Program-made: the position numbers and the translations under genes | Shown here: in pieces, positions 12,267 to 21,563 of the stretch | Layout: the number at the start of each line of letters is the position of its first letter | How positions within the stretch are numbered: the stretch's first letter is position 1 | Notes under the pieces: generated by a model | Told to the model about the DNA's origin: nothing | Databases searched by the model: none | What the model saw: only the letters and a program-made list of their open reading frames with translations | Source of the DNA: Thamnocephalis sphaerospora | Lineage: Eukaryota > Zoopagomycota > Zoopagomycetes > Zoopagales > Sigmoideomycetaceae | NCBI GenBank assembly: GCA_003614735.1 | Contig: KZ992515.1 | Coordinates: 1-36,832 of the forward strand | Direction: 5' to 3' | DNA length: 36,832 nt

Positions 12267-13568
12267 CTACTGTGTCGCGGATGCTTCCGGCAGACCACTG
12301 TGCCGCACAAACACATCGGTCAACTCAATGTCGCGATTCTCGCCGCTAATCAAGTCGGTCAGCTTCAGTCCGCCCACAGACTGCAGGCCAGACGCCAGCG
12401 GAAGAAACTCCAGTGTTGCGTCAATAGCCGCACCCGGTTCGACATTGCCCAACAGTCGCGAGGCCTGGCCGTTGAGCAGGATAGCGCCCATACGCGACCT
12501 GGCGGCCGAGAGCTGCAGCCGCATCGACGCGTCACTGCGGTTGGTGATGCGGCACTGCACGCGAAACGGCCGCTCCACCAACACTGGCGAGTCCACGTGC
12601 GTTGTCGTCGCCTGGATGCGATCCAGCGCAGGCAATCTCCGTGTAAGCTGGCTTGTCTGCAGCCGGCCAAACTCGCCAAACGTTGTTCGCCACACAATGT
12701 CCAGCTTGCCGAGTGCGTTGCTGTTGCGCGCGGCCGGATCGTTGGCGGCACTATCGGCGGTCAGGAGAAAGAGATACTGACGAATGTCCTGTGGCTGTAG
12801 AAACTCTGTGTCGCCAAACACCGTGGGCTGCTCGTCCAGCGGCGTGTCATCGTCGGGTTTGCGGTCCAGTACCAGATTGAGATCGCGCGCCGAAAAGCCA
12901 TCGGCCGCCTCCAGATAAATGCGATCAAGACACATGGGCGACACCGTCAGGTTCTGCACCTGCACCTCAAGAAAGACGCGGCCGCTCGCCTGATTATTGA
13001 CTTTGGTCTTGACCGAAAGCGGATTAAGCACCTGGAACTTGTAGAAACGGCGGAAGAAGCGCCGCTCCTCTCGTCCGTCTGCGGTCAGCGACAGATACTG
13101 CACAGAACAGACGAGAATGTGGATGTGCAGCTCTTTGATTTCGTGCACGACAACATGCTCGCTAGTCTCTGACGCCGCTAGCACTTTGATAGGCGCCGAG
13201 CTGGTGTCTACCAGCGCAATGCGCTGTGTCGACGTCTGCAGCTCCACCTTGATGGCCACGTCGCGTGCCTCCATGGTGGTGCTGTCGTTGCTCACGCACA
13301 GGTATCCGGAAAACACCTCGCCCAGATATATGCTGCCGAAAGACGCAGGCAGCATCAGCAGCTCGTCGGGGTCCGGCATTGCCGGTGCATTAGGGTCCTC
13401 GAGGTCCAGCTGACGTAGTGGCTCTGCAAGCCGCTCGCCCGGCTCGACGATGGTAGACGAGCCAGCCAGCGACGGCTTGGAAAGACGCATCACACGCAGC
13501 GACAGCTGCTGCGGCTGCTCCTCGGTCGCCAGCGCGGGCGATTCGGCCGCCGTGCCAGAGGTCGCCAT
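12267..13568 (-). CDS. TRAPPC13: TRAPP complex subunit TRAPPC13 (DUF974)
   Basis: Subunit of a TRAPP vesicle-tethering complex acting as Rab exchange factor at the Golgi. Single exon of 433 residues, one of the few intronless genes here. The start ATG at 13568 is followed by an Ala/Gln-rich leader and then LRVMRLSKPSL, the usual beginning of the family. Family landmarks in order: GSIYLGEVFSGYLCVSND, VAIKVELQTSTQRI, HEIKELHIHILVCSVQY, FRRFYKFQVLNPLSVKTK, VFLEVQVQNLTVSPMCLDRI, DIRQYLFLL, and LDIVWRTTFGEFGRLQTSQL. These are beta-rich appendage-like domains. Upstream in-frame codons extend past 13568 but lie in the shared promoter and are not counted. Confidence 0.93.
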   Translation of the reverse strand: MATSGTAAESPALATEEQPQQLSLRVMRLSKPSLAGSSTIVEPGERLAEPLRQLDLEDPNAPAMPDPDELLMLPASFGSIYLGEVFSGYLCVSNDSTTMEARDVAIKVELQTSTQRIALVDTSSAPIKVLAASETSEHVVVHEIKELHIHILVCSVQYLSLTADGREERRFFRRFYKFQVLNPLSVKTKVNNQASGRVFLEVQVQNLTVSPMCLDRIYLEAADGFSARDLNLVLDRKPDDDTPLDEQPTVFGDTEFLQPQDIRQYLFLLTADSAANDPAARNSNALGKLDIVWRTTFGEFGRLQTSQLTRRLPALDRIQATTTHVDSPVLVERPFRVQCRITNRSDASMRLQLSAARSRMGAILLNGQASRLLGNVEPGAAIDATLEFLPLASGLQSVGGLKLTDLISGENRDIELTDVFVRHSGLPEASATQ

Positions 13569-13694
13569 GATGCTTGCTATGCGGTACGAAAGCGATGCGT
13601 TTGGACAGGTGAGTGCGTGGGCCGAGAAAAAGGGACGTCGGCCACTTGTCTCTTTCTGCCGCGGCTGCATCTCGATTGACCTCCCATTCCCGCC
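13569..13694. promoter_or_regulatory. Shared 126-bp divergent promoter (TRAPPC13 / 20-exon gene)
   Basis: Only 126 bp separate the two divergent start codons, the shortest intergenic gap between diverging genes in the window. Both core promoters must overlap in this space or in the coding ends. No TATA-like box or known factor site stands out. Confidence 0.5.
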
Positions 13695-16600
13695 ATGAGT
13701 AGCGGAACGCCGCGCAGCAGGAAGCGGAGCGCGCCTGCGGGGTAGGTGCCACTGTGTCAGCGACACAGCCGGCTGCTTACGAGCGTCCTGCCTAGTGTGC
13801 CGGCCATTACGAGCTACTTCAAGCGAGTCAACACAGAGGGCACGTGAGTACGCTCGAGGGGGGCTATGCAAGGATGTATGCCTCTACTGACACTGCACGT
13901 AGCAGCAGCAAACCTGCAAAGGGAGGCGAGCGTCCTATTACAGACTTTTTCGCGCAAGTAAACGCGGAAAACGCGTAAGTGTCGCATGTTGCGGTTTGTG
14001 CGGACGCGTACAGCTCCGCTGACCGTAGTGGCGCGTGATAGTAGTCAGTCGCCGGGGGAAAGCAAGCTGCAGTCACCTCGAACAAACGTGTCGGTGTATA
14101 TTGGTGCGTAGCCAGCGAACCTGCTGGTGCTTTTCGCCGCTCATCCATACGCTAGACAAGCGTCCCGATCCGTTGCTGCGTGCCGAGTATATGGCTGCTG
14201 CGCAAAGCTCGGCGTCAACACGCGCCACAGCAAGCGGTAACAGTAGCAGCAAGAAGGATGCTGCAGCATTGTCGATAGATGCTGAGGTACAGTTCGATTT
14301 GTAGCATGGGTAGCTGTAAACTGCGGCTAACCATGGCTTTACACTAGTCGCATGCCCCTTCAAACGACTCGCTTTTTATTCAGAGCATTGCCGTGCTATC
14401 CAGCGATGAGGAAGAGACGCGTACCAACGATTTGCATGAGCAGCGCACTATGCCTACGGTAAGCAGGCGTGTACATGCTGTACTTGACAGCTGCATATTT
14501 ATTGGGCTCGAGACAGTCATTGCCTAGCGATTCTAGCGACAATGACAGCGATGACGACGACTTGCACAACGATATAATTGCAGTCTTGGAGAGAAACACG
14601 CCTTCGTCGACGCCGAAATCGGCTGCCAAGGCAGAAAGGTGCGTGTGCCTACCGAGTGCGCACCACATAGCTTTCATTGACACGGCGTCGCTTGTCATAG
14701 CCGCAAGGCTGGCCATAATTTACGTGCGCGCCAGCCTATATCCTACAAAATCGACATGACGGAGATGACGTTTGAAGAGTCTGATGATCAGCAAGAGGAA
14801 AGCTACACCTTTTCTCTGAGCAATCTGTTGACGGATAAAGCCAGACGTGCAACAGTACGGAGAGAAGCCACGCTGGGCGTTGACAGGCAGCTGAAAGAGC
14901 GTAACCTCTACGACAACGATGGGAATGATAGCGATGCAATGGACAAGGATACAGCCGACCATGAGCATGTGGTCTGCACGAGCGATCCGCGCGTGAACAA
15001 AGTAGGTGGCTTAAAGATATCAAGGAGACACAGCATTAACGGTGTTCAACTACTTGCCAGCTTCTGATGGACGATGCCAATATTTTTAACGAGGATCAAT
15101 TCTTCTTCTTTTTTGGAGAGTCACTGGTAATGCATAGGTGCACGACACGTGGATGTCACCAAGTGCTGACGGCCGTGAACAGAAACTAGAGCAATCGGAC
15201 AAAGCGCGTGCTTTTCTGGAATTTAGCACTGGCGACATCAGCGATCAGTCGACAGAGGCACTGACAGCATTGATGGGCGGCCAAGGTAAGCGGTGCTGGG
15301 GCAGGGCATGGGCTTTACATGCTCATTTGCAATGCAGCTATACCATACGAGGCACTGCGCAGTGGTGCATTAGCACAGTTGATGCATGCTGGGTGGCGTC
15401 TACCAAAAGACTTGTCTGTCTGGCTATTTTACGTTGGTAGGTAACGTGAGAGCAGTGCTAGCACGGGCCATTCGAATGCCAACGTATTGCGCCACATGCT
15501 AGCCTGCTTTGACGCAAATCAGATGACAGCATGGCAAGCTGGGGCGCTGCTTCGGCACACAGCAAGGACACGGGTGCGCAATATAGAGCGTTCGAGAATG
15601 AACGTGTGTTTATGCCAGGACTGACGACGGAACACGCCGCAATGCAGTCATGCGCTTGGCTGCCGGATAACGCACTGGAGCAGGTATTGCGTGTCTATAC
15701 TGTACCCCCGGAATACCTGGACCCTCAGTTCGTTCTGACTGTCGACAGGCTGTCCACCGCTAGCAAGTCAGGTACGTGGTCCACTGCAGCAGCACGTAGA
15801 TTGGCGTAACTAACATGCACTGAACAGACATTCCCGTCAACAATCTTACTTGTCTGCTCGCCATATTGGCACAGTCAGCGGCAAGCATGTGTGTATATAT
15901 GCCTGTGTGCGGCCCATGCAGAGCATTGGTTAACCTGCAACCATCTGATCGTAGCTGTCGGCAGAATATTCGCCGTCACATTGTACTGCTCTGCCTCATG
16001 AGTTTGGATCCACGGACCAAACCGATACATGCACGCATCGACGCATGTCTCTGCGCATTACTCGACATTTTAGCGCGTGACGGTGATGCTACAGTCGATC
16101 AAGTGAGTATGCTGGTAGTAAACAGCGCACGGCACACACAAGCTAGCTAATTCAGTGGTACAGATGCATCTGCTGGCGGATGAACTGTTCACCACATTCC
16201 GTCCCTGCACACGTACATTTACGACAGTGCTGGATCGCATTCCAACTACTGTGCCGGCATACGTGCAGCTTCGCTCTCGAACTGCCGTTCGCGTGCTGGC
16301 CGACAGGCTTATGCATCCCTGGCCGGTCACGCATGATCAGGTGCACACTGTGGCGCATGCTTGCCGATGGCCAGACGCTGAGCTGACTGGCTGCGTTAAT
16401 ACACAGGAAACATTTTTGAGCGCACTGCAGAAGCTACTAGCGTCCCGCAGTATGCAGATGGCGACAAAGTCCAACTTTGCCGAGCTGCCACTTACGCTGC
16501 GCCTCGTTGACATGGCGCTCTGGGAAGAGGATGTGCGCTGTGCAGATAAGGTACGTGTATGTGCGTGCGCACGATATTGTCTCATCGAGCTGGATGCTTA

Positions 16601-16959
16601 TTCGGTTGCATGCAGGCTGTTGTGGAGGCCGTTTTGCAGCAGTTGCAGTTTCTGCATGGCGGTATTGGTACGTAGCGCTCACTCTGGGCGTGGTGGGCCA
16701 GGCTAACGTGCAACGGCATGACGCGCAGTGGACCACCCGGCCATGCTGCTGGAAAGAAGCAAGGTAGCGTGCTCACCCGCTGCCATCGGCTTGTGCTATG
16801 ATTGCTCATCCCGCATTCCTGTAACAGGCAAAAGACATGCTACAGCGTCTGTGCGCTCGTATCCGCTACGCCACGCAACCACGCTCAAGCGCATCCGTTG
16901 CAGCACGCCCTCAAACTTCGCTATTCGGCTTTCTGACATTGTCATCGGCGCCGCCGTGA
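13695..16959 (+). CDS. Unidentified nuclear-type protein with PIP-box-like motifs, 20 exons (possible Nse6/SLF2-like genome-stability factor)
   Basis: Predicted 701 residues. Exons: 13695-13741, 13796-13843, 13903-13974, 14042-14103, 14156-14286, 14348-14458, 14517-14638, 14701-15001, 15061-15126, 15183-15285, 15338-15436, 15503-15573, 15648-15771, 15828-15888, 15955-16102, 16164-16340, 16407-16550, 16616-16667, 16729-16763 and 16828-16959; phase holds throughout. The basic N-terminus has two related motifs, AITSYFKR and PITDFFAQ, and the extreme C-terminus has QTSLFGFL; all resemble PCNA-binding PIP boxes. Next come Ser/Asp/Glu-rich segments (SDSSDNDSDDDD), then from about residue 270 a helical region with WLFYVACFD and IRRHIVLLCLMSLDP. 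The acidic front plus helical repeat-like back resembles Smc5/6 recruiters (Nse6/SLF2), but this is a guess. The 66-nt intron 16341-16406 could equally be coding. No catalytic motif is seen. Confidence 0.7.
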
Positions 16960-17149
16960 TATCAGCATGTACATTACCACTCATTTTCAAGTACACACGC
17001 GTGGTCAGCGCGCGCTCGCGTGATAGACCGCTGAAAATGTCGGCGCGGCGTGGAAATGCGCAGGGAATTGCGGATGCGCCGCTTAGCTGTAGAATTTACG
17101 CGACGGCGACGGACCAAAGAGAAGGATACGAATGTCCGGCAGCATCTGG

Positions 17150-17155
17150 AATAAA
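17150..17155 (+). terminator. AATAAA polyadenylation signal after the 20-exon gene
   Basis: AATAAA 190 nt after the stop, in the convergent gap before VMA4. It sits in the 12-mer CTGGAATAAATG, which recurs after ERG10 at 36006. Confidence 0.5.
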
Positions 17156-17208
17156 TGTGGCGTGAATGCCGGGCAACTGTGAGCGTGATGTCGGGAGTCT
17201 CGCTCCGT

Positions 17209-18320
17209 CTACAGCGCACAACGTACCAGATCGGCCAACAGCTCCAGTCGGCTTTCCAACGTATTGGCGCACTTGATGCGCCCGCCCAGCGCGTGAATGA
17301 TCACACCACCGGCGCTGTTAAAGGCACGCGTCAGTGCTGCAGCGCTCGAGACACCAGCCTGCCAGTGTCGACTCACCTGGTCTTTGGAAGATGGTTGTCC
17401 GGGTCGAGCACAGGAGAGATCCGACGCTGAACCATCTTCTCGTACTCTGCCTTTGCCTCGTCGATCGCATCTTGGACCAGCGTGCTGTCTGCCTCGCGGC
17501 AGGTAATGCTGACCTCCTCCTCCATCAGCTGCAGGAAACCCTGCAGTACACTGCATTAGCAAAGGCGTGCACATAGGCGCGGCTCAAAATATCGCGCACC
17601 TGCAAAAGTAGGTCCTTAATAAGCACGCGGTACTTTTCCCTGTCGTCAGGAATGTGGTACAGCTTTTCGCGAACCGTCTCAAACAGCTCGTTTAAAAGGT
17701 TCTCGCGCTCCGCCAGCGTCCTCAGGCGTGCCTTGTTGACAAGATTGGAGCGTGCACTGGATACAGCGCAATATTACCGTCAGTCACTTGACTAGAGACG
17801 CCACAGCATCCAACAAACATGTCATAGACTTACATCTTCTTTTGCACCTCAACCTGCTTGGTCTTTCGCTGGGCCGTGGCCTCAATCTGCTTCGACTCTT
17901 GCTGAACAATTTTACCCTGCAGGACAACGACCGGTCAGCTTGGACTGCTCTACACAGTAGCCCGCCCCTGCTTCAGTCTTACCTTTTCGATGGTGAAATC
18001 CTCATCAGCCTAGCTCCGTAAGCATATACAATAGCACACAAGACTGCGTTAGATATACGCCAAGAATGGCATACAGCGTCTGTATGCCGAGCAGAGCGCG
18101 CACAATACCTTGGCCATAAGCTCGCGCGCCTTCTCCATGGCCTCGTGTCTAATGAACAAGCACTGCAACGTGCGTCACCGTCAGCATGGTAGTTGCGATA
18201 GCATGTCGGCAGGCCGCTCAACGATTATCGCCTTGCTGAGCGGTCTGCCACGGTGCTTACCATCTTGTCCATTTCCTTTTTCACCTCCTCATCGTTAAGC
18301 GCACGCGCCACAGACGACAT
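17209..18320 (-). CDS. VMA4: V-type proton ATPase subunit E
   Basis: Peripheral-stalk subunit of the V1 sector, linking the catalytic head to the membrane sector of the vacuolar proton pump. Seven exons: 18261-18320, 18109-18162, 17983-18009, 17834-17916, 17600-17756, 17377-17540 and 17209-17314, giving 216 residues (family about 225-235). Landmarks are the N-terminal LNDEEVKKEMDKM, FIRHEAMEKARELMAKADED, the long coiled coil with FTIEKGKIVQQESKQ, then KDLLLQGFLQLMEEEVSITC and the C-terminal GGVIIHALGGRIKCANTLES. Exon 2 was started at TGC after a distal acceptor because the nearer AG would delete the conserved FIRHEA segment. The 27-nt exon 3 is well supported by conservation. A CT/GT-rich microsatellite lies just upstream in the presumed leader. 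Confidence 0.93.
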
Positions 18321-18605
18321 GTTGGCGGCAGTAAGGCAGACTGGTGCAGAGCGATAGACGGCGTAAGAGTACACACACACAGAGAGAGAGCGAGAGAGAG
18401 AGAGAGAGTAGTGATGGCAAGTTCAAGTGGCGAGTGCAGGGTAAAGAGAGGGAGAGAGAGCTTCAGACACTCGATGACGCCACCACCATACACAAGATCA
18501 TCCACCCACACATCCACCCACTGGTCACTTGACACGGTACAGACACTCAATGCAGTCTCTTTACTCGCAAAAGAGCACGCCAATATCCACAGGCACCGCC
18601 ATCGC
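18321..18605. other. Gap between Mago nashi and VMA4 with microsatellite
   Basis: A 285-bp head-to-tail gap. It contains a mixed AC/AG dinucleotide tract at 18371-18408; read on the VMA4 strand this is a CT-then-GT tract 50-90 nt before the VMA4 start codon, i.e. in its likely promoter or 5' leader. Confidence 0.6.
18371..18408. repeat. (AC)n(AG)n compound microsatellite
   Basis: Five AC units run directly into about fourteen AG units interrupted by one CG. On the transcribed strand of VMA4 it forms a pyrimidine tract close to the start codon, as often found around fungal transcription start sites. Confidence 0.85.
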
Positions 18606-19403
18606 TTAAATGGGCTTGATCTAGCATACCGAGCTCATCATGGTCAGCGCTACACCAGCTGAGCTGCACACGAATCGCTTACCTTAAAGTGCAGCGAAAT
18701 CAACGAAAACACCAGACACTTGAGATCCTGCACAAGATAGTAGAAGACGCGCAGTCCTTCAGGATCCTTGCTGTCCTGCACATCGGCCAGCGAGCCAATC
18801 TTGGCCGTCTGCGCATATTCGAGCTGCTCAGCCGATCGCACGCTCTCTGCCATTCGCCAGCCACGCGCCCACCTCAAAGGAAATATGCTCGTTGCCAAAG
18901 CGGATCTCCAACTCCTGACGACCGACGACATTCCTCCGCGGCCAGTGCTTGTCGTCTTCCCTAGCGTACGCCGTGCATCAGTCGCCGCCACGTGCAGACA
19001 CTGCGACAAGCCAGCTTACTTCATAATCTCGCTTTCTGCCACAATGCGCTTCAGCTCCTTGATCATCAGCGGGCTCACCGTCACTGCACGCGTCATGCAC
19101 GGTTTTGTCAGCCAATTGCTTGCTTAGTCGCTAGATCTAGGGCGCAGACGGTCATCCCGTCTGAAAGTTGGCGGTCACTTACTCTCTTTGCGAATCAGCG
19201 ACTCATTGCGGTAGTTGGAGTTGTTGGCGTAACGGCAGCGGCCATCGGCGCGAAGCTCAAACTCGAGAAACTCGTGGCCGTGCTTGCCAGTGTGGCCGGT
19301 GCTGCGAGTAGGCACGAGCCAGCATAAGCAAGGCGCGCGGACGTTTGTGTGGCGCTTCAGTCACCTACTAGTAGCGCAGGTAGAATTCTTCCTCGGTGCG
19401 CAT
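18606..19403 (-). CDS. MAGOH: Mago nashi (exon junction complex core)
   Basis: Mago forms a heterodimer with Y14 and clamps eIF4A3 on spliced mRNA upstream of exon junctions; it acts in the nucleus and on exported mRNA. Six exons: 19369-19403, 19183-19301, 19020-19083, 18873-18960, 18683-18808 and 18606-18620, giving 148 residues, the normal length. The protein is highly conserved: [79 protein letters not shown], and [20 protein letters not shown]. The last exon codes only Ile-Lys-Pro-Ile plus stop, which matches the universal C-terminus and confirms the model. The acceptor before TAKIGSL was chosen over a nearby later AG because it restores the conserved (S/T)x(K)IGSL segment. Saccharomyces lacks this gene; many basidiomycetes keep it. 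Confidence 0.96.
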
Positions 19404-19513
19404 GGTGGACACACACGCGCGGCAACACGATGAGAGCAGGGAGATGTGTGTGGTCGGCGCCAGTGACAATGGGGGAAGAGGGCGTCTTTTATTTTGGTCA
19501 TCACCAGAGGGCG

Positions 19514-21261
19514 CTATTTCATCTTGGCCAGAAGCAACGACGGATGCTCCAACAACCGCCGCCACGTCTCGCTAAAGCGCGCCATTGTCGCGCCATCGAC
19601 GACGCGATGGTCCGCCGACCAGCTAATGTTCATGATCGACTGCGCCACCACCCGCTCGCTTTTCTCGCCAGTCACCGGATCAATGACCGCTTCGAAGCGC
19701 GGTAGGCGACGAATCTTACCAATCGCGCCAATGCACAGCTCGCTGGAGACCAACACCGGCGACAGGTAGGTGCCGCCAATCATGCCGATATTGGAGAGCG
19801 TGATGGTGCCGTCCTTGAAGTCGACCGGTGCAATACTGTTGGTGCGTCCTGCCTCCTGAAGACGGCTCAGCTCGGCGGCAATCTCCAGGATCGACTTGTC
19901 CTGCACTCGTTTGATGTTGGGCACCACCAGACCTCCGGGTGTGTCCATGGCAATGCCAATATTATGCGACGCCCGGTACTGGAGTTTGGCTGTGGCCGGG
20001 TCCTCGGCATCGACGAGACGGGCGTTGAGCAGCGGGTATTCCTGCAAGGCCAGCGACAGCGTCTTGAGCAAGATGGGCATGTAAGAGATTTTCTGGACCG
20101 GATGCTGAGTCGACCCTGAGCTGGAGGCCAGGCTCCGATTGATGGACGTGCGTAGCTCCGCGCAAGCATCCATGGTAATCTCGTCAGCGTAGCCAAAGTG
20201 CGGAATCTGTAGCGAGCGGGTCATGGCTTTGAACATGGACCGCTGAATCGACGTCAGCGGCTGCACCGTATCGCCTTCTGTGGGCGCCAGTGGCGCTGCA
20301 ACAGCTGTGTGTAGACAAATGAGATGGTAAGCCGCAAGCTGTGCATGCTCAGTGGATCTGGTCTACTTACGCTGGGTCTGCGCGGCCGATCGATCTGCCG
20401 CCAAGTACCGAAGCACGTCTTCCTTGAGAACGCGTCCGCCCTTGCCGGTTCCCGCCACTTGGCGCAAATCAACCTTTTCCTCGCGCGCAATGCGTCGCAC
20501 TGCTGGCGCTGCAAGGAGATTCGCTTGCTCGGCAAGAGCATCGGGCGCTGCATCAGCTGTGGTGGCGGGTGGCGCTGTCCTAGCCGGTGTGGCAGTGGTC
20601 GGCTCGGGCGTGGCGGCAGATGCAGGCGTATCGACCGATGCAGGCGTGGCAGGCACCGGCGCCTCTTCTTCTCCGTTGGTCGTGATCTCGATGAGCGGCT
20701 GGCCCACCTGCGCCATATCGCCGACATTGTAGTGCAGCGTCTTGACCACACCGTCGTAGCGTGAGGTGATTTCCACGGTTGCCTTGTCCGATTGCACCTC
20801 ACAAATCTTGTCAAACTGTGAGATCACCGTGCCTGGCTTGACAAACCTGATGCAGCAACCAGTTGGCGTCAGCACAGTGTATCGACGCATACGGAAAAGC
20901 GCATGGACACGCCTGTTGGCGCGCAGCTGCCCCCAATAAAGACAGCGACGACCCTGCCAACACTGCAAAGCGACTGCATGACGTACCATTGAATAACCTC
21001 ACACTCGGTAATGCCCTCGCCAATGTCGGCCAGCAGGTATTCTCGACGTGCTGAACAGGAAGCATGAAAGCCACGCACCAGTACCGTCGGCAGAACACGC
21101 GCATACATGGACGCCTGAGAACCCTCCGCGGGGCGACGCACAACCTGGCCAAGGGTGGAACGAGCGGTGTGCAATCTGGCCAGCATGGACGGACGCCGCA
21201 TAGCATGCGCACGTAGGGTGGCCGACGCTCGACTACTGGTGGATAGAAACGCGCTGCGCAT
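19514..21261 (-). CDS. DBT: Branched-chain 2-oxoacid dehydrogenase E2 (lipoamide acyltransferase), mitochondrial
   Basis: Core acyltransferase of the branched-chain 2-oxoacid dehydrogenase complex in the mitochondrial matrix, used in Val, Leu and Ile breakdown. Exons 20987-21261, 20371-20846 and 19514-20304 give 513 residues. The N-terminus ([20 protein letters not shown]) is Arg/Ser-rich without acids, as in a mitochondrial presequence. The lipoyl domain reads [14 protein letters not shown] then [18 protein letters not shown] (lipoyl Lys113); the phrase VEITSRYDG distinguishes this class from pyruvate and oxoglutarate E2s. A Pro/Ala/Thr-rich linker follows, then the E3-binding domain [32 protein letters not shown], and the catalytic domain with SADHRVVDG (His483, Asp487). 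The 140-nt first intron is one of the longest here. Confidence 0.95.
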
Positions 21262-21563
21262 GATAAGAGGCGTGGGCTGGCGTACAGAGGTGAGAGCAGG
21301 TAGAAAAGGCGACGCTGGCGCTGGCACTGGTGGTGGTGGTGGTGGTGGTAGTCGTAGCGGGGATAAGGCGGGTGGCGATAGACCATTTGTACCGTGGGAA
21401 ACTGTCGGTCAGTGCCACACCTAATCTGGGTTGACCCAGTGCCCCATCGCACCCACAGCCACACCCATACACGCACGCACGCACACATACGCTTAGCGTT
21501 GGCAGCAAGCAAGGTGTGCTGTTATTATCGTCCGAATAGCAAACGCATGAAAAGATACACGAA
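21262..21563. other. Gap between DBT and the HSF gene, with GGT-type repeat
   Basis: A 302-bp head-to-tail gap holding the DBT promoter and the HSF terminator. It contains a TGG/GGT trinucleotide run (21329-21348) and an ACGC tetranucleotide run (21472-21486). No coding signal. Confidence 0.5.
21329..21348. repeat. (TGG)n trinucleotide run
   Basis: About seven TGG units some 70-90 nt before the DBT start codon; on the gene's strand this is an ACC run in the presumed 5' leader. Confidence 0.7.

Noticed and set aside
12198-12800. 200-codon plus-strand frame opposite TRAPPC13
   Set aside because: It is the antisense shadow of a well-conserved TRAPPC13 exon and its translation is Arg/His/Cys-rich with no motif.
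15127-15182. Frame break in the 20-exon gene, suggesting a pseudogene
   Set aside because: A 56-nt intron (GTAATG donor, CTGAC branch, AACAG acceptor) restores the frame, so no break is needed.
15523-15647. Alternative frame giving a longer exon starting near the Met at 15531
   Set aside because: It needs a different acceptor and loses the helical ACFDANQMTAWQAGALL reading, while the chosen 74-nt intron fits phase and branch site.
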